The position numbers and the translations under genes are program-made. From positions 1-64,000 of the forward strand of contig JBBHKE010001074.1 in assembly GCA_037447655.1 (NCBI GenBank): 64,000 nucleotides of DNA, given 5' to 3'. Every line of letters begins with the position of its first letter. The stretch's first letter is position 1. Below the pieces are notes generated by a model. The model searched no databases, was not told the origin of the DNA, and saw only the letters and a list, made by a program, of their open reading frames with translations. The DNA comes from Zygnema cylindricum (lineage: Eukaryota; Streptophyta; Zygnematophyceae; Zygnematales; Zygnemataceae). Shown here piece after piece: positions 24,620-36,485 of the stretch.

Positions 24620-25058
24620 GTGTGGTGTACGGTCTGTGAGACCCGTACTAATTTGTAAGTTTTTTCAAAGTAAAAAATAACTGAATAAATATTTACGCTG
24701 TCGTGCGCACATGTAAAGGTGCTCTGTAAAAAACGATGAAATGACATCCGCAAATGAAATTGCGTACAATCTGAATAATTTCGTACATGCACATATTTGA
24801 TTGTAAGGATATTATGCGCCGACAATTATTACAAAGCAGTTTACAAATTAGAGTTAATGATAAATTAGAATAAATATTTTTATGGAAAACAATGAAATTT
24901 CAAATCAGCGTAAATAACGCTAATTGTTTCATTACGTTATCTATTTCATTATGCTAATGGCTATTCACGGTGTAGTGGCGATTTTTGATGGATGTCCATC
25001 CTGCCGAAAATGGGAATCCGGCAATCTTCGTCGCTATACAAAATCCTGGTAGTATTTA

Positions 25059-25836
25059 GGGTGCGTCTCCATGTGCCAAAGTAAGGGTTTTTTTGTGTCG
25101 TTTTCTTGTAAAAATTAGATCCGTACCGCGTAAAGTTCATCCGTACAAAATAATATAAAAAATGAGAAGTACATTTTGCGTCATCGTCGAATTTAGGATG
25201 TACTACATGTTGTCGTCTTGTGTTTTTCGACCCACGGCCACGCCAAAAACGTCATATTCAAACTTTTCTTTAAAACACAGGGAAGATGTCTTTTAAAACA
25301 AAGTATTTTCTAATAACAAATAGGAACACGTATTAGCACATGTAAAAATCTGTACAAAAATTTTAAACGAATTCAAGCGACGGTGAAAGGTACACTATTC
25401 GCTATGTTTTGTCCGTTTGCGTTCAGGTACGACGAGGTAAAGTACACAATTTGTTATGTTTTGTCCGTTTGCGCCTAGTATGGATTTTATTTCGCCAAGG
25501 GTCTCAAGATTCCGATGACATTTCACGTCGAGCGGACAAGCAACGCAAAGGCAAAGTGCATCCTCTTCAACCGTGAAAGGGCACAGGCTGGAAGGCGGTA
25601 CGTCTCCAGTGTCACGAAAACTCATGCGACGTCACACGCAGTTAGAAAAATAACATGCGTCATCACATATTGTAGACGTTGACAGCCGTCACGGGCATTG
25701 TCAGCGTATACAATCGTCACACCCTTAAGTAACTATGTCGTTGTTACACATAGGGACGTCTGAAATCCGGGTCCGCCGGAATTGCGCTAAAAAACAAAGT
25801 TTTTTCGCTAAGTTATAAGTACATGGAGACACACCC
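25059..25836. mobile_element. non-autonomous TTA-target element, duplicate of 11327
   Basis: Same ends (GGGTGCGTCTCCATGTG and inverse) and TTA flanks as at 11327-12104. It is present because of the segmental duplication, not as a separate insertion. Confidence 0.65.
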
Positions 25837-26174
25837 TTAGTTATTTACCGTATTTATGACGTAGGCTGACATATGACGTCAGCTGTAGATATTGTTTTGA
25901 GTCCCCCTGGGGGGCTTTTAAACGGAAAATTTCAGTTTTTCGAAAAGCGTCTTTGAATTTTGCGCTTCGCATGTTTCCGAAGGGCGCCGGTCGTAGCCTG
26001 CCGACGCCGTTCATGCTAAGGCGCTCACAAAACGACAAAATTACGGGTTTCTAAATTCTGCTGGTGCTCGCCGGCGGTGAGTTGTGCATATATGTACGGA
26101 AATGGTGTTAAAAGTCAAAGGTACAGGCGCTTTCTGTATTTCCGTACAGTTGGCGAAACGACGTCCTCAGATCA

Positions 26175-26448
26175 TGGTTCGAAAGTAGGTGAAAGTAGGC
26201 CCATACAATATGCCTATTATACGCAAAACATACAATATGACCTTAAGACCCATATTGTAATGGTCGCAAAATGAAAAAAAAAAGTAACAGGGTTGAGTTG
26301 CACATCGCTCGATAGAGAATTATACGTCATCGGACGGCCTCTGATCAAAGTAGCGATCAAAGTAGCGATCTAAGAAGATCACATGAAAAGCCCATAACAC
26401 AACTTGCGCCTACAAAAGGCCTACCATAAAACGCCTACTTTTGAACTA
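26175..26448. mobile_element. TAGTTCAAAAGTAGG-family element, duplicate of 12443
   Basis: Copy produced by the segmental duplication; same ends and interior as 12443-12716. Confidence 0.6.
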
Positions 26449-27080
26449 TGCCTCAGATGTTCCGGCAAAATTTCCGGTGCTTGTGGCGGCGCTGAAAGGG
26501 CCTCAAGCTGCGATACTCCCAAAGTGAATCCCGGAAACAGGCGTGCGGTGATGCCAAGTGGCAGGACGCGGCTGCAGCGAATCTTATGGATTCTGTACCT
26601 CAGCTCACAGGTAATGAGTCAATGATGACGAGTGGAAGGCCATTCGTCAAGCGCCACCGCCTATTTAACAGTTTACATGGACAGCCACGTGTCTATGAAC
26701 TGTAATTGTGATACTCTAAGTGTAACCTTCCATCAGGCGTTCCCAGTAACCGTACGGTCACGTTTATTGCCAGTAATATTTGTAATACCTTTCCATCAGG
26801 TCGTGTCAGCGAGGCAAAAATTGCTTACGTGTTGGATTGCGATTGGTACCGCGTAGGATCCTGTTGAGCCGGCCGGGAATAATGAAAGTTTTGAAAAGTA
26901 CAAAATCTCAACTGCGTATCTGTACGAGCGGACGCCTATTAAAATATCTATTATCGTCACGCTAATGTACAATCTGAACGTTTTTGTATTTGTCGTTGTA
27001 CCAACGGCCACGAAAACCGTTGCAAAATGAAAATTTGTACAAATGTCCATTCTATTGGAAAAATGGAGGAGATGGCAACT

Positions 27081-27300
27081 GCACCGTGAATCGTTATTAG
27101 TGTTAATGTTTTTTTCGTCGCTTTAAGCATCTTTTCTCCGTACACACATGTCGGTTTTTAGATCTGACGGTTTTGATTCAAAGGTAAGACTCTCAGCTTC
27201 CGATTGACGGTATCAAATTGAGAATCGGACAGCTGTGTACGGAGAAAAGATGTTTTAAGTGGCAAAAAAAACATTAACACTAATAGCGATTCACGGTGTA
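27081..27300. mobile_element. CACCG-family foldback, duplicate of 13349
   Basis: Copy produced by the segmental duplication, with outer CACCGTGAATCG and inner CTTTTCTCCGTACACAC arms. Confidence 0.7.
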
Positions 27301-27772
27301 CTGTACTTGATTGTGCACATTTATAAAGGAGGCGTGACAGGATGTCCTACAACCAAGATTTTGTCGTTGAACGGCTTTGATGTCAAAAGGTACACGCCAT
27401 ATGCCACATGTAAGTTTATAACTTCACGTCCGTCATGGATCGGCTCTGACTTTTACAAGTGGACCAATACACGCGTCCAGTAAGCGCTTAGTGTCCTCCT
27501 GAGGACAGTCGGAGGAGACTCGCCATGCACTGGATAGAAGGGGCGTTTGCGTCAAATATTCAAAATCGGACGGTGGAAGTTTTCGCCAAAAACTTTGGAG
27601 AATCTTAACGAATTTCTGGTAAACATCTTTTGTAAAAAAAAAAAAAAATAGTACGGCTTAGTACGGCAAGGTACTTTCTCTAGTAAACAACCCCACTTTT
27701 CGCCTGATGGAAGGTTACCCTAATTTATAAAGCTTAGGAGACGGTTCTTTGAAAGACGCGGAAATTGACCAC

Positions 27773-27979
27773 TACACCTTGAATCGCTATTAGTGTTAAT
27801 AATTTTTCGCCACTTAAAGGTATCTTTTCTCCGTACACACCTATCCGATTTTTGCATGGAGACAGAGAATCTTGGCTTTCAATCGCAACTGTCAACTCTA
27901 TAACCCGACAAGTGTGTACGGAGAAAAGATGCTTTACGTGGCGAAAAAAACATTAACCCTAATAGCGAGACACGGTGTA
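27773..27979. mobile_element. CACCG-family foldback, duplicate of 14041
   Basis: Copy produced by the segmental duplication. Confidence 0.68.
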
Positions 27980-29392
27980 CTACGCAACAAAAAAAAAAAG
28001 TGGCAGGATAAATTAAAAAGCACGATGGCAACCCATGTGAGGGTGAAGTTCCATCAGACGAGAATCTTGTCAAAATGCTCAAAAGGTCTCAGGGGTAACA
28101 TAGACCGTTGGATATTCATTCGCCAAGCATTTGCTTCATTTTTTTTGTAAATGGCGATGCGACACGCCGGAACACGCCGGATAATGAAGACACGTGTCAG
28201 AATGGCAACAAACAGAATTAAAAAGAAAATGCACATGGTCTTATACATTCAAAAGTACAACCGAAATCACAAACAAGCTTTCGTCACGCAATTTTTGTTA
28301 TCGCCCATCCGCCACACTATTTCTGACAACGCTCACTCATCATGCGAAAAAGCAGTACAGAAGTTGTGTCGTACGATGACCTGATCCGCACGTACATGGT
28401 ATGCAAATGAAGATTTCAAGTTTAAGCTGGACGGTGTAAAGAATATTTGACTATTTTCAATATGCGAACTTATCTTACGTGGTACCACTCAGTTTTGAAC
28501 AAGTGGATTACAGACTCTACGCGATAGAACGTCGTTCAAAATGTTGCATCCTATAATGCTGGCTGTACAATTACAGAATTTTAGTATCCATTTTAAGTTG
28601 TAATATTATTTTTGATTAAATGGTTTTATTATTTTTACATTTCGACGCATTTTTATGAACTTCAGAATTTTGTCCCGTGCGCATATTCATTATATGTGTG
28701 CGCATAGTACGAATGAAACCTCTGGTGAAAACAACACATCGGTGACCACTTTTCCTACAGCAAATTAAAAAATGAGGAAGTAAACTACAGTAACTATCCT
28801 CAAATAGCAGAGCAAAAAAAAAAGCACAAAAACTGGGAAAAGTTTCCAATGTTCAAAAATTTATGTCATTCACTCAAAAAACATATAACATAGGACAAAC
28901 ACTATAAAAAGCAAAAAGAGAACATATAATTATCAACAAAAAGTCAAAAAACCTAAAAAGCCCTGAAAAAGTAATATTTAAGGAAAAAGCAATAACAGGA
29001 CAACTCCCAACCATGACCAGCAAATGGATGTTGTTCATAATCAAACAATTGATAATTTCACATTGAATTAAAAACAGGAAAATAAAAAAAAAGAACATTC
29101 GAGTCTAACCAAAGCTTACAAGTTTTCTAAACACACCTAAAATTTCTCAAACTCACACACTATTCCTGTATAACCTAAGGCCAAAGCTTTCTGGCCTACT
29201 TGACTGGCGTTACCCTTCCCTCTGAAATTTTTTTTTTTTTCTAAAACCTTATACCCTAATATAACAAAAACCTGTGTATGATCAATCTGCAGAATGGACA
29301 ATGGACAAATTGGTTTTAATTACAGCAACGGCTTTTACAGCTCCAGAACTCAACACTATTTAGTAACCTGCGAATCGCCAACTCGCAAGCCA

Positions 29393-29751
29393 AATCCGTC
29401 TCCCTGCTCCTCTCCCTCTCCTTATCCCATGTCATGTCATGTTTTTTGAGAAATTGATTTACACCCTGTCGTTTTCTCTCTCTTCCTCTCTCTCTCTCTC
29501 GCTCCCTCTGTCATGCTTTCCAAGAATTGTTCTACATCCTCCTCTTCCATTCCCTCCCTCCCATCTCATGTCATGTTTTTCGAGAATTGTTTTATGTCCT
29601 TGACTTCCTCTCCCTCTCCTCTCCCTCTCCTCTCCCTCTCCTCTCCCTCTCCCTCTCCTCCCCTCCCATTTCATGTCACATTTTTCGGAACTTGTTTAGC
29701 ATTCTGTCGCCCTCTCTCTCCCATTCCATGTCATGTTTTCCGAGAATTGGT
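29393..29751 (-). repeat. minisatellite 3' of the SGAT stop codon (copy 2)
   Basis: Same five-unit array as 15661-16019, here in the position of the 3' UTR of the complete SGAT gene. The transcript would carry the repeated CAATTCTCGGAAAACATGAC blocks and GA-rich runs. Confidence 0.65.
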
Positions 29752-32700
29752 TTACATCCTGGAGGCAATAAGAGGTGTGGTTTTCTCAAAATGGGCGGAG
29801 GCTGCGGCCACTCCACTGCCGAGAGTGACGGGATATCCGACTTCTCGAAGAGAAAGTTCGACTCCGGCCAAAGCACCGAGTAATTGCAACTGGAAAGTAG
29901 AAAACAAAGGAAGAAACAGAAAAAAGAAAAAAGGATGAAGGAAAAGAAGTTTAAACAGATTGGTGAGGGAAAGTTCGATTACTCGGAGGCCAACGCACCA
30001 AGTAATGGCAATGGAAAGGTGAAAGCAAAACGGAAAAAAGAAGAGGAAAAAGAAGTTTAAAGAGGTTGGTACACCGTGTATCGTTATTAGTGTTAATAAC
30101 GATACACGGTGTAGTTTTAGTTTCAAGAAAGTCAACAAATTAAGTAATTATTGTTTCCAGTAAGTTCCACACCTTTCAACACACCCGAGTAGTTACGATA
30201 GGAACAACCAAAAAGTATGGAAATGAAAAAAGTAGATAGGAGTTCAACCAGGTTGCCAGTTTCAGTTCTAATCCCAGTTGACTACAAATGGTGCGACCCG
30301 TAAGACACAAAAAGGTCTTCGGTCTACAATCTAGTAACAAAAAATGGGTGGAAAGAAATACAATTTTAAGTTTAAGAGAGCGAGAGCGACTACATAACAA
30401 TCAGCAGAACTAAAAAGTGAACAAAAAGAGGGAAACGGAAACAAACTAACAAGACCATGACAAAAAGTCAACCAAACAAAAAAAGTAAAAGAAATTTAGA
30501 CTACAAAATAAAGAGACTTCCCTTTCCGTAGCTCATGAAAGAAAGACACATCACGACCATAAAATTGTTTTCACTACTCACCTCGTTGAGCTGTCCAAGG
30601 TGTCCAATTCGGAAAACTTTTCCATTGATTTTGTTAAGTCCCACTCCAAGACTGAGATTATACTTTTTCCAAGCAATCTTCACAATGTCATTGCTGTTAA
30701 TATGGGGAGGAACCAATACAGCTGTGACAGTGTCACTATGCCATTCTGGCTTCTGGGTACAGAGTTTCAGTCCCCAAGCCTTAACTGCACATCTGCAAAA
30801 CCCAAAAAAAATACAAGTTAATTTCTTTTCACTAAAGTGGAATATGGTTTAGCGTGACTGCAGGTACATAAGCAACTCAAAATTTTAATATTGTGGTTCA
30901 CTGAAGGTCAGTTGAAGTCTGAAAAAATGAAAGGTGTTTAACTTTTAAAAAATCGTGTTACAGTTTAGCATAACCGCGAGACATTAAAGACAAAGACAAA
31001 AAGTTAAAATACATTAGGATAGTCGTATATAGTTGGGGGTGCCTGCAAGTCCGTTAAGTCTAAAAAAAAGAAAAAGACAGTACATTTTTAAACGATAGCT
31101 GACTCTAGTTTGGCATGACCATAGATCTGAAATGCCTAAAATTAAAATGAGGTTTTTGCAAGTAGAAAAGAATTATAAATGTCTGTTATAAATCACCACA
31201 CCCATGAGAAAAGAAGGAAAAGGGAGCAAGAGTAGTGACCTTGAATGCAACAGTAGACAAGTTAGGCAGTTTGACGTACTTTAGATAAATAAAAGTAAAA
31301 ATCTGGAAATAAAAGTTGGAATGACACTTAGAAGAAAGATTGATGAAAGAATAGTTAGTTTTTTGGAAAGTAAATATCCCATAAATACAAATTTTTCCCA
31401 ACACATTTATCAGTTTCCGCCAAAGTTTGTGAATCTTTGTGCAAAATTGTGATTACCACTTCACAACATTTTTCTTACCACATAAACAAGTCCTAGTAGT
31501 TAACAACAAGGCCAGCTCTCACAAGAAATTTTCAAACATTAAAGAGATATTATTTATTACTAACACTTGTCGTCCTATTTAGATGTTTACTTGAGAACCT
31601 GATTGTTCACCATTAATGCATTTTCCTAAGATAGATGATCCTGAGATGACACTGAAAAGGTAACATTCACAATCTGACTTAAAAATCAAAAGAATCTCAT
31701 TGACACAAAACACCAAAAAGCAATCAATAAGAAAAGAGTACACACTAAACTTAATGACCCATTCTTCAAACGGATCCTCAAATTTTCCAAAACATCTCAA
31801 TTTAACCGAGGACCAAAACTTAGTAATGTCATCAAAACTGCAAAATTCTTTCCCTTTGAAGACACACTCGCAGTAATTACAGCATGTGACTCCCACAGCA
31901 TATTTGAAACTGTCTTTGTTTCCATAGAGAGTTAAATTGAAAGCAACATCATAATTGAATCCACATTTTCTTTCTTCCCTCTCACCTGGTTCCCTCCGCC
32001 AGCCTTGTGTGACGTTTAAAAACATTTTGGAGACCTTCCTCGAACAAAAGATCCAGACTAGCCCGAAGCCCATACAGCATCTGTAAAAAAAAAGTCCAAA
32101 AAATACCCAAACACATTACACTTTTCATTTCAGAAGTAGCTTTTTACATTCTTTCTACCCAGAGAAATGCAGAAGAATAAGCGAACAAAGAAATACACTG
32201 CAGAACTCCTCTTGATCAACAGAGCCTCCTCAAGAGCGCAAGACGCTTATTAAAAAAAAACAAAATTTCAACAAAGTATAAAGGGCACATAGCATGTTTT
32301 CAAGTTGCATAACTGCTAAGAAACTATCAGCACTGTGGAGAAATCTCGGGAAGTTGACCGAGATTTGCAGCATTCTGATACAATATTTTACACCTATTTG
32401 GTAATTATTTGTAAGACTTTACGACCTTGGTTGACATTCAATATTTCTCCATTGTGTAGATAGGCTTTGCGACGTCAATGGCAGTTGTTTAATAAAATGC
32501 TGTGGTCCTCAATTTGTGTTAGGACAGAAAACGTTACCTGTGATGATGGAGTGTATGGCCAGTATGAACCCATCTTGTAGAACTTGAGATAATCGGCCCA
32601 ATCGAAGAAGACACGAGTAGACGTACTGCATTTTACAGATAAAAATAACAATAAGATAAATAGTAACAATAAGATAAAAATAACAATTAAGATGAATAAT

Positions 32701-34629
32701 AACAATAAGATGAATAATCAAAAGATGGACTAAAAAAACAGCAACATACAGAAACACATGAACACACAAAAGGAAGAAATAAACATCAAACGAGAACATG
32801 AGACGATGAGGAGCTCGAGGGCCACCACTCATGGGTCCACTGTAAGCTGAGCAGAACACACAACAACAAAAATGAATAAAAAATGTCCAAGCATACAAAG
32901 CCAGATAGAAAGAGCATCAATACATAACTGTAGTTAAAACGGAATCACAGAAAAAATATTCGCCGGAGAGAAGCCTTCCTTATTCCTTATTCGATTCAGA
33001 TCGCGAACAAAGTGATCTTCTACTCATTACAGGAACTCCATAGTACCACCAGCCCACCTGTGTTTTGCCGCTTCCAAAGCCTTTGGAGAGGCACAAACAA
33101 TACCCAATCCCGTGGGAAGTGAAAGAGCTTTTTGTGATCCAGTGAGGGCTACATCCACCCTCCACTCATCTTGTCGGAACTCTATGGCTCCAATGGAACT
33201 AACTCCATCCACAAGGAGTAACGCCGGGTGGGAACATTCGTCTGTCAAAAAACAACATCGCATATGCATCCCAATATTGCTCAGTTTCTGTTTTTCTTGC
33301 CTCCAAATGCCTCTGGAAAGCTGCCTTTATCCATAGCATATACAAGGCAGCTTCATACCCATCAACACATCGATTCTTTCTATTTCTTAAACCAAAAACT
33401 TTGACAAGTTTGTACATTCCACAGAACCAAAGATATTTGAATAAGGTTTGGAGAGGATGCATACCAAGTACTCTGCGAACTGCAGCAATGTCGTTTGTGA
33501 CACCTGTCGCAGTTTCATTATGTACCACACAGACAGCCTTCACAGAATGAGAAGGATCGGCTAAAAGTTTTTTTCGTAACACTTCCGGTTCAACTCCAGC
33601 GCCCCAGTCACAGTCCACAACATCCACATTAAATTTGAGTCGCTGCATTTGGTCAACCCATAAGAGACTGAACTGTCCAATACGGAAGGAAATAATTTTG
33701 TCTCCCGGTGACAAAGTGTTTGTCAATGCCGACTCCCATGCTCCGGTTCCTGTCGACACAGCCAGAAAAAAGTATTTTTCCACACTTTTGAGGCAACTAA
33801 TGTCATCGTAAACAAAAATTCAGGGACTGCGGATCATACATTCGACACGAGAAAACGAGCAAACGAGATTCCAAAAATTGGAAACTATTTTCTCTACGAC
33901 TGCCGAAATAAAAAGAGAAGCAAAACTGACTCAGTTTGCAGCGTACGGAACTTTATACATTATTGGCAAACCAATGAGAATCCTCTGAGATGAATATTTT
34001 AGTTGCCAGCCAAAAAAGTGCAATTTGATACCCAGCATTGTGACTTCATTTTACTAACACACATGGATTGTCGCGTTTTGGTATAACTTAACTGTAAATG
34101 ATCATTTTAAACTACAGACTTTCATAAGAGATGTGTTTTACAGGACACTACGAGACTTGGAAACCAGGGACAAATACAAATCCCCACACTACTAAACAAT
34201 TTCCCATCACATGTCTAGTGAAAGTAGACATGCCTTTTATGCCTTTTAAGAGTCCATCCCCTCCACTGCCAAAAAAAAACCTACACTATTTTCATGCTCC
34301 ACTTTTAGGGTTGTGTTTACTTCACGCAATGCAGGTTATCACAGAAAACACAACAGCAAGAAGTGAAAAACTCATTCCCTAAAAGAAAACCGAAAAAAAA
34401 AAAAAACGGAGACGAAAGATGTACCAGTTGATGGAAAGATGAAGCTGGTTCCCTCCTTTGAACCAAAAAGCTTCTTCACATCCTCGATAACAGTCCTACT
34501 CAAGGTCGGGAAAGCTGGCGATCTGTGATCCTCATTGCTGCGAGTCATGGCACGTGTCACAGCTTCTGGTACATTTGTAGGACCAGGAACAAATAAATGG
34601 TTCCTTCCTGGACCCGGATAGTACTCCAT
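29752..34629 (-). CDS. AGT1: serine:glyoxylate aminotransferase (peroxisomal), complete, 7 exons
   Basis: Class V PLP-dependent aminotransferase of photorespiration; it converts serine and glyoxylate to hydroxypyruvate and glycine in leaf peroxisomes. Exons: 34425-34629, 33465-33749, 33058-33241, 32538-32625, 31986-32080, 30582-30792, 29752-29889. All have GT-AG borders and phases agree, giving 1206 nt and 401 residues, the usual plant length. Visible motifs: start MEYYPGPGRNHLFVPGPTN, STGTGAWESALTN, the ATGVTND region, LLVDGVSSIGA (PLP-binding Asp), ALTGSQKALSLPTGLG with the Schiff-base Lys, VFRIGHLG, and the C-terminus PLIASRM. SRM fits a PTS1 variant. Exons 5-7 and introns 5-6 are duplicated at 16020-18348. 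Intron 6 holds a 44-bp palindrome. Family assignment is firm; peroxisomal targeting is inferred. Confidence 0.96.
30070..30113. mobile_element. 44-bp perfect palindrome in SGAT intron 6
   Basis: Same sequence as 16338-16381, about 180 bp upstream of the last exon in gene direction. As RNA it would form a 20-bp stem. Confidence 0.75.
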
Positions 34630-35989
34630 TGTTTTAGAATCAGCAAGCTTTAGCTTCCACGAGTATTTGTTTCAGCAAGGAACTATTCTTTTGTTGTAGC
34701 ACGGAACTAAAAAACAAATTAACCTAACAAAAAAGTTACAAATGAATGGCGAGTGATAACCTAGAGCTGACCTATTCCTGTTTCAAATATGACCAGGAAA
34801 AGAAATTTATACAAGTAATAAATTTATTATTATATTCTTTGTACAAATGAATGAATATTGTCGAACCAATGTAAGCGAGGGATTCAACTAAAAGTACAAA
34901 CTGCAACTTCCTTACAAGCATACAAAATTATGAAAAGGCTTCGAGTCTTATGAACCGGCACTGGCATCTACCGACAAAGCTGTATTTCTAACAGATAAGC
35001 TTCCGTTTTGCGTCGCAATCCCGTTACAAATCACGCAATTGCAGTTAAAACTAGCATCGAAACAGCGTCACAATCCGAGCTGGCGTCCAGGCTCTTCCAG
35101 CGCAGCAGGAAACCCTTTCCTCAGTTTTGAGTCTAGATGAGCTGCTCGAATCACATGGGAGATACTAATAAGAAACAGTACCGTTCCCTTCAAACATAAT
35201 AGAGTTTTATAAAAATTGAACTTTCGGCTATGATTCTGAGAAATTTTATTGGACGATAGGTGTATAGAATTCGTATTATCCATAGTTAACGCTCAAAAAA
35301 GCGAGGCATAATTGACGAGAAATTAGCCAGAATCAGTACTGGCTCAGTGCTGAGCTAGCTATGGGCTATGGGGAATGTACTGAATACAGTGCTCGTCGTT
35401 CCTGGTGTTGAAAAATCGAGCAGGACCGTTAGAATTGGCCACGTGTCAGATAATGAACTGCTGCCGAGGAGGAGAAATGGTAGCCTCAAGTCGACTACCA
35501 CGTGTGGCCTACAAACAAATATGAGTGGCTGAGAAGGCATTGGACATTTAAGTTATGTGTGAACAGGAAATCCAGTGAAAATATGTGCTCAGTTTTCGCT
35601 CCATTTTGGATTTTTAAAATCCAACACATGTAAACGGTTAAGTATTACTAAATCTCTTCCACCTCAGCAGTTTTGGAGGCATTGGAAAGGACGATAAGTG
35701 TCCACATTTGATATGGTTTCTGACGAAATAGGATGGCATTTCTTAAGTTATAAGATGCATAGAGCGCTGTCCTGATAGGGTAACTTTTGAGCTACAGAAC
35801 GGTACCGTACGGTAAATGTATTTGGTTAGCGAATCTGGCCGAATGCACGGATTGTGTGCAAAACGGAGACAGGAACATTCTGCGTGCCGCAGATTCCTTA
35901 GTACGTAAACGTACAGAAGGTACAGTACAATACAAAAGTACGTCGCAGAACTGTAATTTTCTGTACATCACGAAAAAAAAATCTTTAAA
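34630..35989. other. SGAT upstream region, no other gene seen
   Basis: Contains the 5' UTR and promoter of SGAT on the minus strand. Beyond about 35300 it shows several ACGTG cores (near 35440 and 35500) and GTAC-rich sequence near 35800-35960. No coding exon recognised. Confidence 0.4.
34804..34811 (-). promoter_or_regulatory. possible TATA box of SGAT
   Basis: TATAAATT on the minus strand, about 175 bp upstream of the SGAT start codon in AT-rich sequence. Spacing allows a 5' UTR of about 140 bp. There is no other support. Confidence 0.3.
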
Positions 35990-36172
35990 CTTTGGAAATT
36001 GGTACAGTTCACACTCTTCTTGTTTTTGACTTTGATTGGTAAGTAGTATAGGTAAAAATTTTAAGCTGAAAATGTTATAACAAATGTGTCTTTTATACCA
36101 GGAATTGAATTTTTTGTTTCAGAGATTCTTCCTAGAGTAAGCAACAAAAACAGATTGCTACCTTTTTACATT
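35990..36172 (+). repeat. dispersed repeat, shared with 44604-44773
   Basis: TTTGACTTTGATTGGTAAGT, GGTAAAAATTTTAAGCTGAA and GAGTAAGCAACAAAAACAGA occur in the same order at both sites, with few differences. A GTAAGT and a TTTGTTTCAG lie inside, so the block could be an intron with short flanking exon pieces copied from one source. Confidence 0.6.
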
Positions 36173-36232
36173 GTGAATTGAATAAAACGACATTAAGAAG
36201 TCCCGAGACAGATTCATTCATCCTGAATACCT

Positions 36233-36340
36233 TAGTTTTAATGTTTTTCTGTAACACTGTATTCCATACTTAAGTTTTGTTTTTCTCTAATACTCCATAT
36301 CATGAGTTTTGTTTTTCTGTAGGACTGTATTTCATATTAC
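36233..36340. repeat. imperfect short tandem repeat
   Basis: About three units of the type AGTTTTGTTTTTCTGTAGGA followed by a CATAT-rich tail. Confidence 0.45.
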
Positions 36341-36485
36341 AAGGACGATACCGTGATGAGAAAAAACCATGGAATGCTAGCTGATGTATAAAAATATCAA
36401 TTTTCGAAAAATGATATACATTTTTTTTTTCCATTTTTTTTTCAATAGCGTATTTTTTGTAATTTTTCAAAAAAAAAGTACTATT

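Larger units (their letters stand above)
23112..24974. mobile_element. CACCG-family element split by a retroelement insertion
   Basis: Left half 23112-23277 (CACCGTGAATCGCTATTAAC to TTTTAAATAGTGTG), right half 24620-24974 (GTGTGGTGTACGG to ATTCACGGTG, then TA). Unbroken relatives read AAATAGTGTGGTGTACGG, so the insertion between the halves duplicated GTGTG (23273-23277 and 24620-24624). Confidence 0.75.
24321..32248. repeat. segmental duplication, copy 2 (donor)
   Basis: Counterpart of 10589-18516. It is the donor by two independent signs: the SGAT gene is complete only here, and the inverted-repeat element interrupted by the LTR has both halves and its target duplication only here. Confidence 0.92.
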
